A program made the translations under genes and the position numbers. Shown here one piece after another: positions 56,441-64,000 of a DNA stretch of 64,000 nt (position 1 is its first letter; every line of letters starts with the position of its first letter). The stretch comes from Mixophyes australis (taxonomy: Eukaryota; Chordata; Amphibia; Anura; Limnodynastidae): contig JAVHZZ010000003.1 in NCBI GenBank assembly GCA_036250195.1, positions 330,631,694 through 330,695,693 on the forward strand, given 5' to 3'. A model generated the notes under the pieces. It had not been told where the DNA came from and ran no database searches. It saw only the letters and a list, made by a program, of their open reading frames with translations.

Positions 56441-57131
56441 TTATCACAATTAGGGTGCAGTGATTCCCATGACCCGTAGTTAAAGAAAGGCAATTCTACT
56501 CCTGTTAAACAAAACACACATGCACTATATGCAACGATAGGATTGCAGATTTCTTGACAACAGTTGTTATTATCACTCTTCTACCTTGTAAACAAACACT
56601 AGGAACTGTAGGATTCTATAAAGTTGATCTGTAACACATACCAGACCTCCCTTTCCCCTCTGGAGCCCATTATATGTGTGACAAACAATGTTGTCTCCTG
56701 TGCCTGCTCTCTGCCTATAATGTGTGTGCTCTCAGGTGCAGAAAGCCTGCCTCATGGTTTACTGCAAATATTTCTGAAAATAATTATTTCAATGATATTT
56801 ATTAGCTTAATAGTCTTGTTGTGCTCTGTATGTATGTCTTTCTCAATTTAGGAATATTATATCACTACTTTAATGAAAGGGGCATATAATAATTCTCCTA
56901 GTTGGAGGAGGCAATTAAAGAAATATACAAAATACAACCTGGTCCTAATAGGTTACTTACCTGGGTTCAGGTGTTCAGGGTGTAAAAGAACATGCTAATG
57001 CCAAAGAGGAGCTATATAAGTTAATAATCATTTAATAACTAAACCCATACATTTCGTTAATAATAGCTCAGAAAAGTAGTTTCATATTTACAAAAAATAC
57101 CATTCCTTTTCTGCTGTAAATTAACTTTTTT
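56441..57131. other. Unannotated stretch
   Basis: No recognised gene or repeat. A 75-codon frame at 56624 is hydrophobic but has no domain or context. Confidence 0.5.
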
Positions 57132-57233
57132 GGTAAATTTATCAAGCTACAGGTTTGAAAAAGTGGAGATTTGCCTATAGCAACCAATCAGATTCTAGCT
57201 GTCATTTTGTAAAATGTAGTAAATAAATGATAG

Positions 57234-57890
57234 GGGCCTGGTTCATTAAGGATCTTAATTTGAGAAACTTTTTATTTCAGTCTCCTGGACAAAACCATGT
57301 TACAATGCAAGGGGTGCAAATTAGTATTATGTTTGGTTAGCACTTCTGCCTCACAGCACTGGGGTCATGAGTTCAATTCCAAACCACGGCCTTATCTGTG
57401 AGGAGTTTGTATGTTCTCCCCGTGTTTGCGTGGGTTTCCTCCGGGTGCTCCGGTTTCCTCCCACACTCCAAAAACATACTGGTAGGTGAATTGGCTGCTA
57501 ACAAATTGACCCTAGTCTGTGTGTGTGTGTCTGTGTCTGTGTGTGTGTGTTAGGGAATTTAGACTGTAAGCTCCAATGGGGCAGGGACTGATGTGAGTGA
57601 GTTCTCTGTACAGCGCTGCGGAATTAGTGATGCTATATAAATAAATGATGATGATGATGATGTTTTGCACATAAGTTAAATACTGCCTGTTTTTTCATGT
57701 AGCACACAAATACTTGATAGCTTATTAGTACACTGAAATTTAAAGTTGATATTTGTGTGCTACATAAAACAGGCAGTTTTTAACTTATGTGCAAAACAGA
57801 ATACTAATTTGCACTGCATTGTAACATGGTTTTGTCCAGGAGACTGAAATAAGAAATTTCTCAAGTTAAGATCCTTAACGAATCAGGCCC
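57234..57890. mobile_element. TIR MITE family D, inside family 1
   Basis: The inverted ends GGGCCTGGTTCATTAAGG and CCTTAACGAATCAGGCCC have a TAG duplication (57231-57233 and 57891-57893). Without the SINE insert the whole element is a long imperfect palindrome (for example ACTGCCTG and AGCACACAAATA recur inverted). Confidence 0.88.
57335..57659 (+). mobile_element. Full-length V-SINE with L2-like tail
   Basis: It starts with a tRNA-derived head (GGTTAGCACTTCTGCCTC, then GAGTTCAATTCC as B box). It carries the V-SINE central domain (TGTGAGGAGTTTGTATG, TTCTCCCCGTGTTTGCGTGG, GTTTCCTCCGGGTGCTCCGG, TTTCCTCCCACACTCC). The 3' tail is LINE-derived (TTTAGACTGTAAGCTCC, GGGGCAGGGACTG, CAGCGCTGCGG, CTATATAAATAAATGATG). 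A perfect ATGTTT duplication (57329-57334 and 57660-57665) marks the insertion into the family-D MITE. The tail resembles that of the L2-type LINEs in this window, which probably supply the retrotransposition machinery. Confidence 0.93.
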
Positions 57891-57962
57891 TAGAATCTGA
57901 TTGGTTTCTATAGGCAACATCGTCACTTTTTCAAACCCGCAACTTGATAAATTTACCCCTTT

Positions 57963-59229
57963 GTGTTAGACGAATGTATCACTATACTATCAGCAGGCAT
58001 ACTATAGCAGTCCTAGCAGTCCTCGACATAAGACTTACACAATACATATCATTTCCTTCACAGATTCAGCTATACATTTATATATTATGAAGACATAAGT
58101 GTATATGCTTAGATAAACATAGCTAATCAGAGGGACAATGATACTTACATCAGGAAAGTGCACGCAGAAGCAAATTAACTATGTATGTGTATTTGTATGT
58201 ATTTCAGATTCCAATTCCCGATATAATGCCCATTCCACACAAGTATTACTACAACTCTTATCACACAATAAGCAAACTCATCAGTATGCCATATGCAAAC
58301 GCTATACCATGCTACATGCAAAGCCATGCTATGCGCCTATATGTAACACAAATTCTATATGTTATCACACAACACAGTCTCCATATAACAATATGCATCA
58401 CAGTGTCCTATATGTATATGTATCAATAACAAACTATTATATACATATTCATATACACTTCCACAATGTCCCAGGGCCTCATGTAGTGTTGGATGCATTT
58501 TACTGAAACAATGTTGTAAAATGTGCCCAAAAATCCCTGAAATTAAGGTGGTATGGTTAGCTGTGTGCATAGATGATGTTATAGTTAAATAATGAAAAAA
58601 GCAAGGACCATTCATGCTGTCTGGAACTAATATATTCTAAGGAGTGCAAATATAGGGGAAAGGTTGACACATTTCTTGCTGTCTCCTCCATATTTGCTTC
58701 CAGAAGGAGGAGTTGGGAGTTGTGGTGAGGAAGGGGAAGGGGAAGGGGGGGGGGGGGGTATGAAGGTGCAGAAGCATTGTAATTATGTTATTCATTACAG
58801 TATTGTGTGTTTTGCTGCACTCTCCCCTGCACCAAAACCTGGTTTTCAGCGGAGCTGTGTTATATGTAATATAGACATTTCATAGGGCAGAGCAAATGCT
58901 ACTGAAAGAGGAGCTGGATAAACTGATTTTTTGACGGTCAGGACAGGTAAGGTGCCCGACACTTCATTGAGACTATCCAGCTTAGAGTAGATGATGTGCC
59001 CTCCCTCTTTGACATTAAGCTAAAGAGAAATCCCTAGTGACATGTGGCCTTTGGGGCCCTGAGGGAGTCCAGGAAAGATTTTGGCAAACTTTTCTAGTTC
59101 AATATTTTCCATGCAAAATCAGGAAAAATATCAGGGATGCCCAATCAAAGGCTATGCTGGACAGTGGCAGGGCCTTCTCCATAATTTTTACTTTTCTGAG
59201 CAATAGTGCAGTCTACATTGTAACTGAGT
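57963..59229. other. Unannotated stretch
   Basis: No gene recognised. A G-run at about 58745-58758 and several short frames without domains. Confidence 0.5.
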
Positions 59230-59600
59230 AAAGGCAAACACATACTGCCCACAACTAGGCCCACGTCAATAAAAAAAAACAAAACACTTTTTGCAGATGA
59301 TGTACTACTAATCATAGCCAACCCACAAATCTCCTTCCCAAATTTGTTTCAAGAATTGGACAAACAATGCACCCTATCACGCTTCAAAGTCAATAACTCC
59401 AAATCAGAAGCCAAAGTACTCAATCTCCGTGCCCACACAAAAACTACTAGAAATCAACTTTGATCTTCTCTGGAGACCCAAAGCCATTCTATATTTTGGT
59501 GCTTCTATAACAAAGGACTACAACCACTTATTTTAATCTTTCAACCATAAATTAAAAATATACAATAAAAAAATCATAGAACACCATGTATAATTCGGCA
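59230..59600 (+). pseudogene. L1/Tx1-type LINE reverse transcriptase remnant
   Basis: The frame starting near 59286 reads HTLFADDVLLII, then NPQISFPNLFQELDKQCTLS, then RFKVNNSKSEAKVLNL. This is the RT motif C (FADD) and the following N-x-x-KSE segment of L1/Tx1-clade elements. A stop follows within about 60 codons and the rest is decayed. Only a small RT piece remains. Confidence 0.75.
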
Positions 59601-61612
59601 CCCAAGTCACAAATGGACATACGAACCGTGATAAATCTTTATGTAATAAAGCTGACCACACTGGCTACAATGGTAGTTAATAGACTCCAATTGCTCAGAT
59701 CATGAACCAGGGTATGAAATAATAGGCTGATGCGTTTCATCTACTAATGGGCGATTTCATCATAGACATTAGGAAGACATGATGAAATCGCCTTTGATTG
59801 TACTACCAGATATAATATCAGCATCCGACATCCTGATGGAATAAAGATAGATGGTAGAGGGAAATAGCTTGACATATATAGCGCCTTTCCTAATATGAGG
59901 ATTCACAGCCCACCCTGCAGTTGCAGCAGTGTAGGAAAATCGGTATACATATATCTCTCTTTACATCCTTTCCAGGCTTCAGATGACACCTCAAGTTGCA
60001 CTATAGTGCCTTACCTCCCAACATTTCTAATTTGAAGATCAGTACATTAGGCCATGCCTAGATCTTCTCAGACCACACGGAGATCCACCAACATCCACAC
60101 CTAAAATATTAAGCCCAAGTACTAAATCATGACACCTTCTCTTCTGCACTGTTGTGCCAAAATCAGGATAATTGAGGGGAGAATGGGGATGAGATTTGAC
60201 TTTATACAGGAGAGAAACACTTGAATATTGTCCTGAGTTCATCAGCAAAGTCCCAATTTTAGGACATGGACATGTTTGTCCCAAGGGTAGGAAAGTTTGA
60301 AAGTTTCTCTTGTTTATGCAGAGCAGCAGTAGGTGCCGTACACACCTTCTACTGCTGTGTGCAGCATTGTATGGGTGATTGGAAGGAAGGGGTCGTTGCT
60401 AAGGGACAGCCTAGCACTTCACAGTGCCTTACTGACATGGCCACACCTCCATCATGATACAACCACACTTCTATTATGAAGTGGCCACGTCCACTGGTCA
60501 GATTACGGGAAAAATATTTTGTTCAACTGCTACAGTTTTTCACAATTGTGTAGCTAAAAGTATAAGAAGCTCACCAAAAATGAAGATATGTGAGACATGT
60601 GATCATGAAATGAGCTGGTGATGGGTTTTTCCAATGCACACCACACTTCCAGTCTTTAAGTTTATTACAGGAAACGGACAAGGAACCTCTCTCAAATTGA
60701 AAATGGCTGGTCACTCAGATCCATAGCAAACATCAGCAGCAAACGTGTAAATAAGTCCAATTTTGAGAACATTTGTGGTCTCTCAATTATGAGTTTCTCT
60801 AGAGAATATGTAATTCTTCAGGAGTATGTTTTGCAGATGTTCCCAGTTTAGCAAGATGTGCATTTGTATTTTTAAAATTGGAAAATAATCCAATAGGTTC
60901 TGTACAGTTTAATTCAATGCACTTCTATTGAAATTTTCCAGGCTCACAACTTACTGTATATCTGTGTTTCTGATGTTTCATGGGAAAGTTGCAGTATATG
61001 TATAATTCTGTTTGTAATTTTAATGGTTAAAGGGTTCCAGTAGTAATGACTCACAAATGGCAGATTATCTACTTGACACATATCTCATTGTCTTTTTTAT
61101 TCAACGTTCTTAATGGGGTGTGAAATAAAATGAAATTCCAGTCCCTACAAATTGTTCTAGAAATATTCTCTCTGCTTCAGAGCATGTTTTAGAGAGTACA
61201 CATTACACAAAACATCATTATCCTCTGGGGAGTCTTGGAACATTATAATCTATCATGCAATTATCTAAATCAAGTGTGTTTATTGTATTTATATCAATGT
61301 TGTTTTTCATTACAGAGGCAAGCAGCTACTGGTTAGCTGAACAAATACTGTACATAAGCTACAGACAGACATGTGGAATTCCTGCATGCTGGTTGTGCCT
61401 TAGAAATTCCCGGGAAAAGGCGGTACAACATGAAATGTGTGTTTTACACAGAAGAACCCTGTCAAGTAGTAGAATAATATTTGTCTTCTTTTAATTTTCT
61501 TTAGCATTCTTTTTTTTGCTATTAGGTCTTTGTTTGCCATCTGTTGCTAGAACCAAAAATAGAGATGGTGATGGACATACCCATTTTTGGTGCAAAATAT
61601 TAATGTGTAAAG
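59601..61612. other. Unannotated 2-kb stretch
   Basis: No gene. A 13-bp-stem hairpin (GGCGATTTCATCA / TGATGAAATCGCC) lies at 59750-59792. TTACCTCCCAACATTTC near 60011 resembles the left end of the MITE at 61613, so a degraded copy may lie there. Confidence 0.5.
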
Positions 61613-61938
61613 CATACCTCCCAACATTTGGACAGGCTTCATCAGGACTGGGCATGGCCATGTCACGATGTGGGCATAACCATGTCATAATGAGGTCATG
61701 GCCACAACACAATGTCATGCAAGTACTGGGCTGCCACTTCTCTCCTCCGCTCCCCCCTAAACTCCTTCATTGCCGTGCACACTGCCCATTCACAGCTGCT
61801 CTGCCATGGCGAGCAGAAGTGAATAGAATAGCTCCCAACTTACCCACCGATTAGGACAAAAGTGTCCCAATCGCGATGTCTGGACAAAGCACTCAAATCG
61901 GGACTGTCCCGACTAAATGGGAACGGTTGGGAGGGATG
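61613..61938. mobile_element. TIR MITE (family F), 326 bp
   Basis: The ends CATACCTCCCAAC and GTTGGGAGGGATG are inverted. The interior has repeated CATGGCCATGTCACGATG-type words, and the right arm contains GGGACTGTCCCG. Non-coding. Confidence 0.75.
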
Positions 61939-62212
61939 GACTAAATCAGTCCTTTCATTAAACATAATATAAAATCCCTTTTTCCTTACTGTAATCATTA
62001 TTTGGAGTGCTCCTCTGTATTTTAATACTACAGTGTCCTTAAGCCTTACTTGACACAATTAAATATGTATGTCACGTATTCATTACTTGTACACATCTCC
62101 CATCATGTAACCCTTTTATCATATGCATGCGAATGGCAGACACAATTGCAGGCAAAACCACTCAAACAGAAATAATTTTTCAGATTTGTCCATTAAAAAT
62201 TAAAGTATATAT

Positions 62213-62465
62213 ATTCACTATGTGGACAAAAGTATTTGGCCACACCTGTTAATTATTGAATTGAGGTGTTTCAATCTGACCTGTTGCCAGAGGTGTATAA
62301 AATCAAGCACCTAGCCATGCAGTCTCCATTTGCAAACATTTGTGATACAAAATTGGTCATTCGGAAGAGCTCAGTTACTTCAAGCGTAGTATTGTGATAG
62401 GATGCCACCTATGCAATAAAATGGTTTGTGAAATTTAATCCCTACTGGATATTCCACGGTCAGGT
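62213..62465 (+). mobile_element. Tc1/mariner 5' fragment
   Basis: It begins CACTATGTGGACAAAAGTAT and TTGGCCACACCTG, a Tc1-like terminal repeat. It continues into a decayed transposase start (a segment ending GAAGAGCTCAGTTACTTCAA, then ATAGGATGCCACCTATGC), which parallels the helix-turn-helix start of Tc1 transposases. It stops abruptly at 62465 where the Gmr1-like element begins. Stops and frameshifts are present. Confidence 0.65.
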
Positions 62466-64000
62466 GTCGCAGCTACACAGCAGGGCCAAATGCTAGCCAT
62501 CGCCAAGGCTCAGGTGGAAAGTAACAGACTGTTGCGGGCAGTGCACAGTCAGATCACAGTGAGCAAGAACCAGCTGTCTTGCAAAAGATGACCTCCTCAG
62601 ACGACATTGAGGCATTTTTATTATTATTTGAAAGGACAGCGACAAGCCTTAAGTGGCCAAAGTGAATAGGCAGAGAAACTGGCTCCTTATTTGACGGGTG
62701 AAACACAGTGGGTCTATATGGATGTGCCCCAGGACCAACAATTAAAATTCGCAATTTTGGCGCAGATAGGGGTGACAGGGCCTGAGAAAGCACAACGATT
62801 TTATGACTGGCGGTTTAGACTGGAAACTGCAACGTGTACCCAGCTGGCAGACCTGGCTAAGTTAACGAAAAGCTGGTTGGAGTCCGACCATAATACACTT
62901 GTAACTTCAAAACTTTAGAAATCCTGACTATCGGCCATTGCGAGTGGATCCTAACTCGGGATTAGCAGAGATGGGTTCTACAGTCTGCCCCACAGTCCTT
63001 TGAGGAGCTAGCGACAGCTATTGACCGGTATTACGCAGTTGAAAATATGGCCTGGGCAGCCGAGAGAGTTGCCAGGCCGGTCTTCAAGCCAAAACCAACA
63101 CGCGACGTTGGGACAGACCGTAAAGTGACCCCAGCAAAAAGTTTTGAGTGTGGTGAGCTGGAGCACTTCCAGAGACATTGCCCAAATCATCCAGAACCGA
63201 CGGATTGTTCGGTGGGTCAACTAGACCCCAGGTTTCCTGCGTGTTTCACCATGTCCTCATCCACGGGGAATCCACTGTTGTTCCGGATGTCCATCCTGAT
63301 ACGGCAAAAAGCAGTGTTAGCGTTGGTGGACTCAGGTAATGAAATCGCCTTGGTATCCTGCATGGTGGTTTCAAAAGTCCTACCGACCCGGCTACTGTCA
63401 GTGAAAGTCCTGTGTATTCACTGGGTCACCGAGGAATATGACCATGTCAATCTTCTCATTACTGTGAAGGGACGAAGCGTACAAGTGGTAGCAGCGATAA
63501 CCCCAAGACTGCCATACCTCTTTATTCTGGGGCGAGACTTTCCCCTGTCCTGGAAAATTATAGCCGACCTGATCGGTCAGGACATTCCGGCAACGGAGCC
63601 AATGGCCGGACCTCTGAGCCTACTTGATCCTGTCTTTCACACCCCGGAACTGGAGATAGAGGCAGAGAAACCGCAATACATGGTGCCTGAATACCAGGCT
63701 TTGGCTGCAACCAGGCCAGCATTGCATTCCAGAACACGGGAGAGAGAAGTCCTAGCTGGAGAAAGTCAGGAGGGAACAGAAGCCCTACCAGAGGGTGAAG
63801 ATTGGTCCCCAATATCCAGGACAGTGCCACTCCAGGAGTTTGCAAGAGACCAACTTAATGATAGTGCTTTGGAAAATGCTTATAAATATGTGGTGGAAGT
63901 GAGTGGAGTATGGAAGGCTGAGAGACCGGCCTTGGGAGGACCTTATTTTATAATTAAAGGGGATCTGCTATATAGGGTAGTGGTGGTACAGGAGAAAACA
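62466..64000 (+). mobile_element. Gmr1-like Ty3/gypsy gag-pol, 5' part (runs off window)
   Basis: Gag region: a coiled-coil-like start (AIAKAQVESNRLLRAV), then a SCAN-like segment (about 62690-62918: AEKAQRF-type helix, YDWRFRL, LTKSWLE) and FEELATAIDRYYAVE. From about 62945 to the window end one frame stays open for about 350 codons. A zinc-knuckle-like FECGELEHFQRHC (63143-63181, first Cys replaced by Ser) is followed by a retropepsin with active site VDSGN (63326-63340) and LFILGRDFP. About 120 codons later comes LNDSALENAYKYVVEVSGVW with FIIKGDLLYRV, which resembles the segment just before the integrase HHCC finger. No RT separates protease and integrase. No LTR is visible on the left, so the copy is 5'-truncated or interrupted by the Tc1 fragment. 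Confidence 0.75.

Larger units (their letters stand above)
57132..57962. mobile_element. Palindromic MITE family 1, interrupted
   Basis: The left arm (57132-57233: GGTAAATTTATCAAGC to AAATAAATGATAG) and right arm (57891-57962: TAGAATCTGATTGG to GATAAATTTACCCC) belong to the family at 1-178. The two halves are separated by a complete family-D MITE. Confidence 0.88.

Overview
The window looks like intergenic or intronic DNA of a vertebrate, most likely an anuran amphibian. The evidence is the repeat content: an L2-clade LINE and a V-SINE that shares its type of 3' tail, several palindromic MITE families, many hAT elements, a Tf1/sushi-type chromovirus, and a Gmr1-like Ty3/gypsy element. The species cannot be named from sequence alone. 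I recognise no functional host exon, no tRNA, rRNA or snRNA gene and no CRISPR array. The only host-gene sequence found is a broken, intronless NSMCE2 fragment inside a transposon.

Layout: 0-5 kb is mostly AT-rich unmatched DNA with MITE pieces and a 527-bp hAT derivative (2559-3085). 5.2-9.05 kb holds a damaged L2-type LINE whose 3' end and flank are tandemly duplicated. 9-28 kb is a patchwork of MITEs, an L1/Tx1-type ORF2 remnant, an L2 remnant, two solo LTRs and V-SINE pieces. 28.8-32.05 kb is a MITE split by a 3-kb hAT element (28953-31966) carrying scrambled transposase pieces and the NSMCE2 fragment. 33.3-34.3 kb is a degenerate minisatellite.

The centrepiece is 35182-50564, a 15.4-kb hAT element with a perfect 8-bp target duplication. 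It has a TATA-like promoter, a 294-bp leader array, a BED-zinc-finger transposase N-terminus that runs into a 543-bp tandem repeat, and a 79-bp array with higher-order structure. One 543-bp unit is split by an 8,691-bp Tf1/sushi-type chromovirus on the minus strand (39416-48106), flanked by a perfect 5-bp duplication, with two 2,218-bp LTRs in which I see no difference. This retroelement has a gag with a CCHC knuckle, a GGGAAAT slippery heptamer, a pol with PR-RT-RH-IN in order and a chromodomain. Its primer-binding site is perfectly complementary to the predicted first 12 nt of its own transcript, which points to self-primed reverse transcription. Only one frameshift is apparent, in the integrase C-terminus.

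51-58 kb holds further hAT MITEs (187, 547, 1,417 and 494 bp, with 8-bp duplications intact or partly decayed) and a three-level nest (MITE, then MITE, then V-SINE). 62.2-64 kb holds a Tc1 fragment abutting a Gmr1-like element with a SCAN-like gag, a protease and then the start of an integrase-like region, which continues past the window end.

The nested insertions give a relative chronology. The chromovirus is younger than the 543-bp array, which belongs to a hAT copy. The V-SINE at 57335 is younger than the MITE it splits, which is younger than the outer MITE.
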